Source: Acidimicrobiia bacterium (GTDB lineage: Bacteria; Actinomycetota; Acidimicrobiia; Spongiisociales; UBA11373). From it: a stretch of 60,419 nt of DNA. The DNA lies in the NCBI GenBank assembly GCA_016215655.1, contig JACRIT010000036.1, positions 1 to 60,419 of the forward strand, given 5' to 3'. Position 1 is the first letter of the stretch, and each line of letters begins with the position of its first letter. Position numbers and translations under genes: made by a program. This document shows positions 17,922 through 26,818 of this stretch, piece after piece. The notes below the pieces were generated by a model, which was not told the origin of the DNA, ran no database searches, and saw nothing but the letters and a program-made list of their open reading frames with translations.

Positions 17922-19304
17922 TCAGCCTTCGTTGACGACGCCGGCCACCTCGGCGTAGACCACGTTGGCCTTGCTTGCGGCGATGGCGGTCGGATCCTCG
18001 TGGTGGATGATCGAGATCGCCTGTGATCCACAGTCACCGTAACGGTCACAGGTGATGGGACCGATCAACCCAGGGAAGTCGCGAGTTGCGGTGAGCGCAT
18101 CACGCAGCCCCTGACGGTCGATCTTCAGCGTGCCATCGGCCTCGACGAACGCGATCTGGCTGATCGTGTCCAACAGCAGGGCCGTGGCGTCGTAGGTGTG
18201 GGCATGGAACGCGGCAGTCGGGGAGATCCCGGCCAGTTCCTGGTATGCCGCCAGGAAGTCGTTGTAGGTCTTGCCCGTCACCGACATGTTCTCGCCAAAC
18301 CGGAGATCCGGTCCGGAGAAGTACATGCCCGCGGTTTCGGGAAGCGCCATGAACGAATCGGTGAGCACGCCATCGGCACCGACCCAGATCACGTCTTCCA
18401 GGCCCGCCGTGCTCCGGCCCTGCTGGATGAGGAAGTCACCCTCGGGCTGGAAGATCGGGAAGAAGACGAATTCCGGGGCGCCGGCCGCAACCTCGGTGAG
18501 CACCGAGGTCATGTCCGTGTCACCCTTGTTCACCGCGGTGTACACGACCACCTCGCCGCCGAGCGCCTCGAAGGCGTCCTTGAATGCGGTTGCCAGGCCG
18601 TCGGTGTACGGATCGCCGTCGTGGATCGCGGCGGCCTTGCGGACGCCGAGCACGTCGTAGGCAAACCGACCCACCGCACCACCCTGGTAGAGGTCGTTGT
18701 GCGCCGTCCGGTAGAACCCGGGGGCGTTGTACTCACCGGGAACGCCAACGAGGTTCGACGTCAGCGCCGGACCCGTGTTCGAACCCGAGATCATGAGCAG
18801 CCCGGCCTCGGAGATCAGGGGCAGCGCGGCGCGAGTCGCACCGGTGCAGGTCGCACCGATGACGCCAACCGGACCGGTGAAGGCCCCGCCGTCACCCTCG
18901 ACCAGCTGGGCGAGGATGTTCTGGGCGCCTGCCTGACCGCCGTCGGCCGAGCAGAGGTCGTCTTCGACCGTGCCCAGGTTCACCGGATGCCCGAGGACGT
19001 CGCCGTAGTCGGCGATCGCCAGCTGGACGCCGTAGACCTGATCCTGTCCCAGGAAGGCCACTTCGCCCGAGATCGCCTGAAGGGCGCGAATCTCGATCGG
19101 GGCACCCGGGGCAACCTCGATGTATCCGAGCGGACCCGGAGTGAAGGTCTCACCCTGGGTCGTCGTGGTCGCAGCCGCGGTCGTTGTGGTGGCAGCCGTA
19201 GTCGTCGTGGTCTCGGCATCGTCGTCGCCGCAAGCGACGGCGGTGAGGGCCAGAACGATCAGCAGTGCACCCAGCGGCCGGAACGTTGTGAATTTCCGAC
19301 TCAT
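17922..19304 (-). CDS. livK: Solute-binding lipoprotein of the Liv-type importer
   Basis: This 460-residue periplasmic-binding-protein-like (type 1) lipoprotein has a signal peptide ending at the lipobox LTAVAC, then an acidic stretch and a Thr-rich linker (about 25-50), then the ligand-binding fold (IGATCTGATRAALPLISEAGLLMISGSNT is typical). The ATG at 19304 is preceded by a good ribosome site (GGAGGG, 9 bp upstream). It is the first gene of the importer operon, with livH, livM, livG and livF downstream. Family members bind branched-chain amino acids, amides or aromatic compounds; the ligand here is not decided by sequence. Confidence 0.92.
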   Translation of the reverse strand: MSRKFTTFRPLGALLIVLALTAVACGDDDAETTTTTAATTTTAAATTTTQGETFTPGPLGYIEVAPGAPIEIRALQAISGEVAFLGQDQVYGVQLAIADYGDVLGHPVNLGTVEDDLCSADGGQAGAQNILAQLVEGDGGAFTGPVGVIGATCTGATRAALPLISEAGLLMISGSNTGPALTSNLVGVPGEYNAPGFYRTAHNDLYQGGAVGRFAYDVLGVRKAAAIHDGDPYTDGLATAFKDAFEALGGEVVVYTAVNKGDTDMTSVLTEVAAGAPEFVFFPIFQPEGDFLIQQGRSTAGLEDVIWVGADGVLTDSFMALPETAGMYFSGPDLRFGENMSVTGKTYNDFLAAYQELAGISPTAAFHAHTYDATALLLDTISQIAFVEADGTLKIDRQGLRDALTATRDFPGLIGPITCDRYGDCGSQAISIIHHEDPTAIAASKANVVYAEVAGVVNEG

Positions 19305-19425
19305 TGGTTGTTTCCCTCCATTGTGGAACCGGACCAAGGGGATGGCCCCCGGCCCGGAGTCGGGCGAGTGTAGCCACCCGGCCCCCACCGCGCCTGGGGT
19401 TCTTGCCGTGCGACAATGGCGGGCT

Positions 19426-21567
19426 GTGCGCCGCCGCGAAGAACCCCTGCTCACCGAGATCCTGCCCGCCGAAGAGCGAGCCGTCGAAGCCGTCGTGGCG
19501 CGCTACCAGCGGGTGGCGCCGGCGGTGACCCGGTTCGCCCGGTCGCTCTCCGGCAACGCCGAGTTGCGCGTTCGCCTCGGCTCGCGCACCTCGGCCTCCC
19601 CCGGGGAGATCGTGATGGACCCCGGAGTCTTCCAGGCGGCCTACACGCGGCGGGCTCCGGTGACCCCATCCGAGGTGGCGCTCGCCGCTGCCCTCCACGA
19701 GACCGTGCATCTCGTCGCCACCGACTTCGACGAGCTCCGGCCCCTTCCTTCCGAGTGGTTCCCGGACACCGACGAGCCCCTCTCCGAGACCCCCGTCGCC
19801 CTCCTCGTCGCGGTCGATCGGGCGGGCGGGCCTGCGGCCGAGGCGATGTTCCTCGCGGTCGAGGACGCCCGCCAGGAGATCCAGAACCTCCACGTGTATC
19901 CGGGTGCCCGATCGGTCCTGGGAGACCTGTACCGAGCTTCCATCCCCGCGGCGATGGGACGGGCCCGCCCGATGGGTCAGTTCGCCCTGGCGTGCTTTCT
20001 CACCGTCGGTGGCTACCAGGACGTCGACACCGCCCAGGCGGCGTCCGATCCCGGGGTGACCATGGCGCTCGAGGAGGCGCGCGAACTCATCGATGCCGCC
20101 CGCGAGGCCCCCGGTCCGTGGGAGACGGCAACCATCGCCCTGGCGCTGCTCGCCATCGCCCGGGCGCACGGCCTGCTCAAGGAGGCATCGCCGACGGAGT
20201 CCCACACCCGGCAGGCGGACCGCGAGGAGGCGGAGCGCGAACAGATCGACGACGCGGTCGATGCCGTGCGGATGCTCTCGCCCATCCTGCGCGACGCCGA
20301 GTCGTATGACGCCTCCCGCCACAGCGCCGAGCAGATGGCGGCGGCCGCGGGGCGCAAGGGCGACACCGACGAGGCGGGTGACCCGGCCACCGATCAGATC
20401 CTCCGGGTGTCCGAGGCCCCCGACGTCTACCTCCCCACGGGACAGAGCGGCAAGCTCATCGTGTGCCGCATCCCGGATCGGTTCGACCGCTTCGCCGAGC
20501 CCGGCCGCCTCGCCAGCGCCGAGGCGGCCCGCCGCTGGGAGGTGGCGCAGCGCCACGTCTCGGGGGAGCTCCACCCCCTCTTCGTCGCCAACCAGCGTCG
20601 CGGCCTGAGAAGCGGCTACGACGCCGGCGATCTGTCCCCGTACGCGGCGCTCTTCCTCGGTGGCGGCCTCTACCAGCGCATGTTCGAGCGCCGCGCCCTT
20701 CCCATCCGCCGCGCCTACGCGGTGAGCCTCCTCGTCGATGGCTCGGCGAGCATGCTCCAGCCACGGCCGCTGCCAACCGGCACGAAGGCGCCGTGGGCGA
20801 TGCCCGCCGCCACCCTCGGAGCCCTCACCCTCGCCCGCCTCTGCGACGAGCTCCAGGTCGAGTTCGAGGTGGCCCTGTTCAACCGGGCGTTTGCCGCCCG
20901 GCCTGAGGACAGCGAACGCAGTTTCGTCACCCGTCTCAACGCCACCCGAGGTGCCCTGCGACGCTCCCAGGGCGGCGCCGCCGATCGGCTCACCCGGACC
21001 GTGAACCACTACGTGGTGAAGTCGTTCGAACAGCGCTGGGAGGAGGCCGAGCCCGCCCTCGCCGGGCTGTTCTGGACCGCGGCCAAGCCCGCCGAGGCGG
21101 CCACGGCGGCGCGCAAGGACCCGGAGCAGTCGCCACCGGTGTCGATGTTCGAGAAAGCCGCCAACGTCGACGAGCTCAACCTCAGTCATGCCGCCGAGCG
21201 TCTCGCCGCCCGCCGGTCGCAGGTGCGCATGCTCGTCGTGCTCGCCGATGGGATGACCCGAGGATCGATCGAGACCCTGACTGCCTCCGTCGACGCCGTC
21301 GAGGACTCGGGGACCACCGTGCTCGGCATCGGCATCGGAGACGCCACGGTGGAGGCCGCCTACTCCCGGAGCCGGGTCGTGGCGCAGCCCGAAGCGCTCA
21401 CCCGGGCGATGATCGATGGCGTGCGCTCGGCGCTGCGCCGCAGCATCGCCATCACCGGAGGTGACACGTGGTGGGGCAACGAAGGACGCCTCTACGATCT
21501 TCCGGCCCGGGCCGAGGGCGCATCGGCGTCGCCGGCAAAGGATCCGCTCGCCACGCCGCCACGATGA
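19426..21567 (+). CDS. VWA-domain protein with N-terminal zincin-like motif (CobT/NorD-like)
   Basis: This protein has about 713 residues. Residues 91-95 read HETVH, a HExxH zinc-peptidase motif, and VEDARQE follows near 144, resembling the EDARIE segment of CobT/NorD-type VWA proteins. The C-terminal von Willebrand A domain has the MIDAS motif DGSAS near 437-441 (LLVDGSASM) and a second loop VVLADGMT. The middle is Glu/Ala/Asp-rich. GTG 19426 or GTG 19408 may be the start. The AAA+ gene overlaps its stop. VWA plus AAA+ pairs usually act in metal insertion or complex assembly. No cobalamin or nitric-oxide genes lie nearby, so the target is unknown. Confidence 0.8.
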   Translation: MRRREEPLLTEILPAEERAVEAVVARYQRVAPAVTRFARSLSGNAELRVRLGSRTSASPGEIVMDPGVFQAAYTRRAPVTPSEVALAAALHETVHLVATDFDELRPLPSEWFPDTDEPLSETPVALLVAVDRAGGPAAEAMFLAVEDARQEIQNLHVYPGARSVLGDLYRASIPAAMGRARPMGQFALACFLTVGGYQDVDTAQAASDPGVTMALEEARELIDAAREAPGPWETATIALALLAIARAHGLLKEASPTESHTRQADREEAEREQIDDAVDAVRMLSPILRDAESYDASRHSAEQMAAAAGRKGDTDEAGDPATDQILRVSEAPDVYLPTGQSGKLIVCRIPDRFDRFAEPGRLASAEAARRWEVAQRHVSGELHPLFVANQRRGLRSGYDAGDLSPYAALFLGGGLYQRMFERRALPIRRAYAVSLLVDGSASMLQPRPLPTGTKAPWAMPAATLGALTLARLCDELQVEFEVALFNRAFAARPEDSERSFVTRLNATRGALRRSQGGAADRLTRTVNHYVVKSFEQRWEEAEPALAGLFWTAAKPAEAATAARKDPEQSPPVSMFEKAANVDELNLSHAAERLAARRSQVRMLVVLADGMTRGSIETLTASVDAVEDSGTTVLGIGIGDATVEAAYSRSRVVAQPEALTRAMIDGVRSALRRSIAITGGDTWWGNEGRLYDLPARAEGASASPAKDPLATPPR

Positions 21568-22577
21568 CCACCGCCAGGAGGGCCATGCCCGAGACCGTCA
21601 CCTTCACCGACCCCACCGGACAGCGCAAGCCCATCGCGCTCGAGACCTTCGTGGTGCCAGGAGACCTGCCCGACGTCGCCCAGCGAACCGGCAAGATCCC
21701 CGAACCGGATCCCCACTACGTCGATCTCGGGATGCTCTACAAGCTGGCCGCCCTCGAGAAGGTACGGCGCGCCGGCGTCACCGATACCCCGCTCCACGTC
21801 GCCCTGCGCGGCCACATGGGAACGGGCAAGGACCACGACCTCGAGCAGTTCGCCGCACTGCTCCGGCTCCCCTACTACCGGATCCCGCTCACCGGTGAGG
21901 TGCGCGACATCACCCTCATCGGTTCGGTGAAGCTCTACGGCGACGGACGGGGAGGCACCGAGAGCCGATGGGAGGACGGCGACATCACCCGGGCCCTGCG
22001 CGGTCCGGCTCTCATCAGTCTGTCCGAGTTGAACGCCGCCGGCGCAGAGACGCTGTTCGCCCTGCACGGCTTGCTCGATCGGTACCAGGCTCTCGACCTG
22101 CCCACCGGCGAGACGGTGCATCTCCGCACCGACACCCGGGTCTTCGGCACCATGAATCCGACCGACCTGCGGGACTATGCCGGCACGCAGACCCTGAACA
22201 AGGCATTTGCGGATCGGTGGGTCATCTGGGAGAAGCGGTTCCCCGACGCGGCGCAGATCGAGTCGATGCTCGTGCGGCGGTATCCCAAGCTGAAGGCACC
22301 CTTCGTGACGACGATCGCCCGCCTCGCCGCCGAGGTGAACGAGTCGTTCACCTCACGCGATGCCCGCACCCGGGTCGGCACGCCGATGAGCCTGCGCACC
22401 GTCCTGGACCGCATCCCTGCCGGGTTGTGGATGTACTCCGACGATGCCGATCCCCTGCGCCGTGCCTGGGAGGAGTTCGTGGTGAGCCACATCGATGCCT
22501 TCGACGAGGACCACTACGAGACGGTGTGGGCGGCCGTGGCACGGCGCGGGCCGGACGGTCCGCCGTTCAGCAGGTAG
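21564..22577 (+). CDS. MoxR/CobS-like AAA+ ATPase with altered Walker motifs
   Basis: This 337-residue AAA+ protein resembles CobS/MoxR, with a nucleotide loop GHMGTGKD near residue 85, GSVKLYGDGRGGTESRWEDGDITRAL-like loops, FALHGLLDRYQ, and sensor segment VFGTMNPTD. Two key positions are unusual. The Ser/Thr after the P-loop Lys is Asp, and the Walker B region reads ISLSELN, with Ser where Asp-Glu is usual. The ATG at 21564 overlaps the VWA stop (ATGA). An in-frame ATG at 21585 behind AGGAGG is the alternative start. It probably works with the VWA protein; whether it hydrolyses ATP is doubtful. Confidence 0.8.
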   Translation: MTTARRAMPETVTFTDPTGQRKPIALETFVVPGDLPDVAQRTGKIPEPDPHYVDLGMLYKLAALEKVRRAGVTDTPLHVALRGHMGTGKDHDLEQFAALLRLPYYRIPLTGEVRDITLIGSVKLYGDGRGGTESRWEDGDITRALRGPALISLSELNAAGAETLFALHGLLDRYQALDLPTGETVHLRTDTRVFGTMNPTDLRDYAGTQTLNKAFADRWVIWEKRFPDAAQIESMLVRRYPKLKAPFVTTIARLAAEVNESFTSRDARTRVGTPMSLRTVLDRIPAGLWMYSDDADPLRRAWEEFVVSHIDAFDEDHYETVWAAVARRGPDGPPFSR

Positions 22578-22603
22578 ACGCCCGCCGCGGTCCGAGCGCC
22601 GCG

Positions 22604-22981
22604 CTACGCGACGCGCCTCTCCACCAGTCCCACCAGGTTCCCTTCCGAGTCCCGGAAGAAGGCCATCCACTCTTCGCTGCCGCGCTCGGCAAAGGTGCCG
22701 TTGTCGTCGCGGAAGATGAGGTGGGGCGGATCGACCGCCTCGACCCCGACGGCGACGATCTCCGCCCAGGCCGCGTCGATGTCGGGGACCTGGAGGTAGA
22801 GCTGGGACGGGGCAGCCCCCCGCTCGACGAGCAGACGCACATTGCCCAGATCGAAGAAGGCGAGACCGGGAGGATCGAACTCGGCGATCAGCGGAAGGCC
22901 CACGACATCTCGATAGAACGCCACCGCCCGGGGAAGATCCACGGCCCTCTGGGCCACCTGGTGCAAACGGTCCACGTGCAT
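22604..22981 (-). CDS. VOC-superfamily (glyoxalase-like) protein
   Basis: This 125-residue single VOC domain opens with VDRLHQVAQRAVDLPRAVAFYRDVVGLPL and ends with FFRDSEGNLVGLVE, the pattern of glyoxalase I/bleomycin-resistance folds with repeated beta-alpha-beta-beta-beta units. Candidate metal ligands are the His near residue 7 and the Glu near the end. The ATG at 22981 precedes the conserved start. It is divergent from the LOG-family gene (79-bp gap). The substrate cannot be inferred. Confidence 0.85.
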   Translation of the reverse strand: MHVDRLHQVAQRAVDLPRAVAFYRDVVGLPLIAEFDPPGLAFFDLGNVRLLVERGAAPSQLYLQVPDIDAAWAEIVAVGVEAVDPPHLIFRDDNGTFAERGSEEWMAFFRDSEGNLVGLVERRVA

Positions 22982-23060
22982 GACAACTCCTTCCGGGCGC
23001 CGGACACTAGAGCCGGTTCTCGCTGCAAACGGCTGCCGCGACACCGCTACCGTCGAAACG

Positions 23061-24128
23061 ATGCGTCGCTACGACCTGGGTGACCCCGAACTCGACGAGC
23101 GCATCCGTCGGCTCGCCGCGGATGCGGTTGCGGGACACGGTCACGAGCACGAAGACGCCGACCTCATCTCCGAGATGCTCGTGACCACCCTCAAGTTGCA
23201 TCGCGACCATCCCGAGCGATCCGAGCTCAAGCTGGTGAACGCCGCCCTCAAGGAGATGCGGTATTCGTTCCTGGTGTTCGGCCCCTATCGCGGCATCCGC
23301 AAGCTCTCGGTATTCGGCTCGGCGCGCACCGCCGCGGCGGACCCCAACTATCACCTCGCCGCGGAGCTGGCTCGCCACATGGCCGCCGAACGAGGATGGA
23401 TGGTGATCACCGGAGCCGGACCGGGCACGATGGAGGCCGCCAATCTCGGCGCCGGGGGCAATGCCTCCTTCGGGGTGAACATCCGCCTGCCGTTCGAGAC
23501 CGAGGCCAATCCGTACGTGGATGACGCCCGGCTCATCAACTTCAAGTACTTCTTCACCCGCAAGCTGATGTTCGTCAAAGAGTCCCACGCCTTCGCCCTC
23601 TTCCCGGGCGGCTTTGGAACCCTCGACGAGACCTTTGAGATCCTCACGCTCACCCAAACGGGCAAGGCACCCCTGCAGCCCATCGTGCTCATCGAGGCGC
23701 CCGGCACCGGGTACTGGCGGGGCTGGATCGACTTCGTCACCGACACCCTCGTCCCCAAGGGCATGATCACCTCCGATGACCTCAACCTCTTCACCTTCGT
23801 GACGGATGCGAGATCCGCGGCCACCGAGATCTGCACCTTCTACCGCAACTATCACTCCCAGCGGTACATCGGCGACGACCTCGTGCTGCGCATGCTGCGC
23901 GGGCCCGAACGCGCCACCCTCGAGGCCATGAATGACGAGTTCCGCGACATCCTCGCCGGCGGGCGCATCACCGCCATCGATCCTGCCGAGCTCGACGACG
24001 AGGAGAGTGGCCACCGCAGGCTCGATGGACTCAAACTCGCCTTCGACCGCCGCAACCATGGGCGTCTTCGGCTCCTCATCAACCGGATCAATGAGATCGA
24101 GACCGGAGAAGCCACGCCGGAGGCCTAG
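23061..24128 (+). CDS. LOG-family (TIGR00730/lysine decarboxylase-like) protein
   Basis: This 355-residue protein contains the LOG fold: SVFGSART at about 75, VITGAGPGTMEAANLGA, and the signature PGGFGTLDETFE near 181-192. Family enzymes cleave cytokinin nucleotides or related nucleoside 5'-monophosphates to free ribose phosphate. Many bacterial members have unknown biological roles. Helical extensions at both ends make it longer than the usual roughly 190 residues, as in the long PpnN-like or TIGR00730-large group. The start at ATG 23061 is chosen because upstream codons do not look conserved. Confidence 0.85.
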   Translation: MRRYDLGDPELDERIRRLAADAVAGHGHEHEDADLISEMLVTTLKLHRDHPERSELKLVNAALKEMRYSFLVFGPYRGIRKLSVFGSARTAAADPNYHLAAELARHMAAERGWMVITGAGPGTMEAANLGAGGNASFGVNIRLPFETEANPYVDDARLINFKYFFTRKLMFVKESHAFALFPGGFGTLDETFEILTLTQTGKAPLQPIVLIEAPGTGYWRGWIDFVTDTLVPKGMITSDDLNLFTFVTDARSAATEICTFYRNYHSQRYIGDDLVLRMLRGPERATLEAMNDEFRDILAGGRITAIDPAELDDEESGHRRLDGLKLAFDRRNHGRLRLLINRINEIETGEATPEA

Positions 24129-24143
24129 TAAACTCAAGGCCCC

Positions 24144-24875
24144 ATGCGCGAGATCCTCGCCGACCTCGTCGCCGAACAGCAAGGTTTGGACCAATCCCTG
24201 CAGCGAGCACCTGACAGGGATTGGCGTCAGCGCGTGGCAACGGGCGGCGTGACCGTGCAGGACACCATCGCCATCCTCGCCTGGGGCGAGCAGCACGCCG
24301 CCCGCCTCATCACCGGAAAGCTGTCGATCGACGACCTTCTCGCCGATTTCGGCGACCTCTCCACCTTCGAGAAGGCGGGCGTGGCCGAGGGCAAGGGCAA
24401 GCGTCCCCAGGAGATCATCGAGTGGTGGCGGTTTGCCCGGGCCGATGTCGTCGACGCCCTGAGCCGAATGAAGCCGGGCCAGAAGGTCCGGTGGCTCGAC
24501 GGCAAGATCTCGGCGCGCACCTTCGCCACGATCCGCCTCACCGACACCTGGTCGCACGGATTGCGCATCCTCGGCTGCCTCGACAAGGAGATCGTCGACA
24601 CGGCCCGGCTGCGCCACATCGCCTGGCTGGGATGGGCGAGCCTGCCCCACGCCTTCGATGCCGCGGGCGAGGACTTCGAGGACGTCCGCGTGGAACTCGG
24701 CGGACCGAACTACGCCCGCTGGGTCTTCGGCGACGAGGATGCCGACAACGTCGTGCGCGGCCCCGCCGGCGACTGGTGCCGCCTGGTCGTCGGCCATACC
24801 GACGATCCCGGTGAACTCACCGCCACCGGCGACGTCGCCGAACTCGCCCTCGAAGTGGCCGGCATCTACCGATGA
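24144..24875 (+). CDS. TIGR03084-family protein (maleylpyruvate isomerase N-domain-like)
   Basis: This 243-residue protein matches the actinobacterial TIGR03084 group. It begins with a DinB/MDMPI four-helix bundle (ADLVAEQQGLDQSL, TVQDTIAILAWGEQHAA). The late DTWSHGLRI provides the His usually used for metal binding, and a small C-terminal SCP-like domain follows (RLVVGH). Function is unknown; relatives are linked to mycothiol-dependent isomerisation. It starts 15 bp after the LOG gene, and its stop overlaps the BtpA-family gene, so the four plus-strand genes from 23061 may form one operon. Confidence 0.75.
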   Translation: MREILADLVAEQQGLDQSLQRAPDRDWRQRVATGGVTVQDTIAILAWGEQHAARLITGKLSIDDLLADFGDLSTFEKAGVAEGKGKRPQEIIEWWRFARADVVDALSRMKPGQKVRWLDGKISARTFATIRLTDTWSHGLRILGCLDKEIVDTARLRHIAWLGWASLPHAFDAAGEDFEDVRVELGGPNYARWVFGDEDADNVVRGPAGDWCRLVVGHTDDPGELTATGDVAELALEVAGIYR

Positions 24876-25636
24876 GCCCCCGGCTCATCGGTATGGTCCA
24901 TCTCGGGCCGCTCCCCGGTTCCCCCCGCTACCGGCATGACTTCGGCGCCGTCGTGGAGGCGGCCATGACCGATGCCCGCACCCTGGTCGACGCCGGGTTC
25001 GATGGTCTCATGGTGGAGAACTTCGGCGATGCGCCGTTCTATGCCGACGACGTCCCCAAGACGACGATTGCGGCGATGACCCGGGCGGTCGCCGCGGTCG
25101 CCGCGCTCGGAGTCCCCACCGGGGTCAATGTCCTGCGCAACGACGCCCTCGGCGCCCTCGCCGTCGCCGCGGCGACCGGAGCCGCCTTCATCCGGGTGAA
25201 TGTGCTCTCCGGAGTCATGCACACCGACCAGGGAACGATCACCGGCAGGGCCGCGGACGTGGCGAGGATGCGCGCCACGGTGGCGCCGCAGGTGTTGGTG
25301 TTCGCCGACGTGTTCGTCAAGCACGCCACTCCCCCGCCCGGACTCACCCTCGATCGCGCCGCCGCCGACCTGTGGGAGCGCTCGGGTGCCGACGCCATCG
25401 TGGTGAGCGGGCCGGGAACCGGGCGCGCCGTCGATCGCTCCCACCTCGAACGCGTGACAGCCGCGGCGCCCGGCGCCCCGATCTACGTGGGCTCGGGAGC
25501 CGACCTGCATTCGGCGGGCGAGTTGCTCGCCCTGTGCAGCGGACTCATCGTCGGCACCGCGATCAAGGTCGGGGGGAGGACCGCCGCGCCCGTCGACGCC
25601 GCCCGCGCCCGGGCCTTCGTCGCGGCCGCGAAGTGA
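24872..25636 (+). CDS. BtpA/SgcQ-family TIM-barrel protein
   Basis: This 254-residue protein begins with IGMVHLGPLPGSPR, the hallmark of the BtpA family, followed by GFDGLMVENFGDAPF, GVNVLRNDALGAL and SGPGTGRAVD. It is a predicted TIM barrel. Cyanobacterial BtpA affects photosystem I biogenesis and SgcQ lies in a sugar cluster, but members in non-phototrophs have no settled role. There are no photosynthesis genes in the window. The ATG overlaps the preceding stop (ATGA), and its own TGA overlaps the next GTG. Confidence 0.85.
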   Translation: MSPRLIGMVHLGPLPGSPRYRHDFGAVVEAAMTDARTLVDAGFDGLMVENFGDAPFYADDVPKTTIAAMTRAVAAVAALGVPTGVNVLRNDALGALAVAAATGAAFIRVNVLSGVMHTDQGTITGRAADVARMRATVAPQVLVFADVFVKHATPPPGLTLDRAAADLWERSGADAIVVSGPGTGRAVDRSHLERVTAAAPGAPIYVGSGADLHSAGELLALCSGLIVGTAIKVGGRTAAPVDAARARAFVAAAK

Positions 25637-26085
25637 ACACCTACGACTTCCAGCCGGGGCCGATCCACGTCCTCCGCCTCGAGGCGGGGATGGACGTCGT
25701 CGACGCCATCACCGGCTACGCCACTGCGCGGGGAATCGACGCGGCGTGGTTCTCCTACCTGGGAGCGGTGAGCCGCGCCTCACTGCGCTACTACGACCAG
25801 GTCGGGCACGCCTATCGAGACTTCGCCATCGATCGGCACCTCGAGGTGCTCTCCGGCGTGGGGAATGTCTCGATCCTCGACGGTGCCCCCTTCGTCCACA
25901 CCCATGCCGCCTTCGGTGACGCGGCAGGCAACGCCTTCGGCGGCCACCTCAACCGCGGCTGCGTGGTCTTCTCGATCGAGGTGAGCCTCCAGGAACTCAT
26001 CGGCGATCCGCCGGTGCGCCATCCCGACCCGGCGACAGGCCTGAACCTGTGGTGCCTCACCCCTCCGGGCGAACCGGCTCGCTGA
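25633..26085 (+). CDS. PPC/DUF296 domain protein
   Basis: This 150-residue PPC-domain (DUF296) protein has the conserved His triad region VHTHAAFGDAAGNAFGGHL, a likely metal site. In plants this domain follows AT-hooks; free-standing bacterial versions are trimers of unknown function. The GTG at 25633 overlaps the BtpA stop. Its 3' end overlaps the 3' end of the convergent gene by 29 bp. Confidence 0.85.
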   Translation: MNTYDFQPGPIHVLRLEAGMDVVDAITGYATARGIDAAWFSYLGAVSRASLRYYDQVGHAYRDFAIDRHLEVLSGVGNVSILDGAPFVHTHAAFGDAAGNAFGGHLNRGCVVFSIEVSLQELIGDPPVRHPDPATGLNLWCLTPPGEPAR

Positions 26086-26689
26086 GCTCGAAGCCCGACT
26101 TCAGAAGCAGGCTGAGCATCCCCGGAGCCGGCTCACGGAACTGCACCGGCCGAAAGGCATCACCGAGCCCCGAGAGAAAGCGCTGCAGCGTCATGACGAT
26201 GTGTCGGTGTCCGATGGTGTGTAGATCCGTCAGGTCGGAACGGCCGAAGGCGACGAGCCGCACCCGGACCTGGCCACCTCCCCTCGCCGGAGCCACGCAC
26301 AGCGAACGGGCCGCCACCTCGTCGACGACCGGGCCGACATCCCCGGCGAACAGCCACTCGACCCTGCGCAGCACGGTGTGCAGCACGACGTGGGTGCGCA
26401 GCCCGGAGTTGAAATCGACAGCACCCTGTTTGACCTCACCGATGATGACATCGATCTGGTCGGGTTCGAGGAGGAGTGCCGGATCTTCGATCGCCACGAT
26501 TCGGGCCTCGGCGTCGGTGTGCGGGTCACCTGCGACGAGGTCGCCAGGGAAGCGAATGCCCATCACGTCGACGTCCGTGACCGCCTCGAATTCGCCATAG
26601 GTATTGCGGGCTTGCACCTCGAACTCACTCATCGTGAGGTACCCGTTGAAACGGAGGTAGCTCTCCACCAGGTTCACGGCAATGTCCAC
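26057..26689 (-). CDS. Predicted PD-(D/E)XK-fold protein
   Basis: This is a 210-residue hypothetical protein. Near residue 40 it reads TDVDVMGIRFPGD and about 40 residues later DVIIGEVKQG. This D...ExK arrangement on predicted beta strands is the core of PD-(D/E)XK nucleases. No recognisable DNA-binding extra domain is seen. The GTG at 26689 is favoured because upstream residues are Arg/Pro-rich and look untranslated. It is divergent from lhr, with 129 bp between them. The fold assignment is inferred from motif pattern only. Confidence 0.6.
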   Translation of the reverse strand: MDIAVNLVESYLRFNGYLTMSEFEVQARNTYGEFEAVTDVDVMGIRFPGDLVAGDPHTDAEARIVAIEDPALLLEPDQIDVIIGEVKQGAVDFNSGLRTHVVLHTVLRRVEWLFAGDVGPVVDEVAARSLCVAPARGGGQVRVRLVAFGRSDLTDLHTIGHRHIVMTLQRFLSGLGDAFRPVQFREPAPGMLSLLLKSGFELSEPVRPEG

Positions 26690-26818
26690 GGGCCCTCGCT
26701 CTCGATGGGGTCGGCCCCATCTTGGTCCTTCCGTGGACGGGCACCCGCGATGGCGTGCGCAGGCGACCGGCTTCGGCACCCTCTAAGACTCGTCGTGCAC
26801 CCTCGGTACCCTCCCCCC

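Noticed and set aside
19426-22577. Cobaltochelatase CobS/CobT pair
   Set aside because: Domain layout is similar, but the Walker motifs differ and no cobalamin genes are in the window, so a specific chelatase role is not supported.
23061-24128. Lysine decarboxylase
   Set aside because: The PGGFGTLDE motif belongs to the LOG phosphoribohydrolase-like family; the decarboxylase name is a known misannotation.
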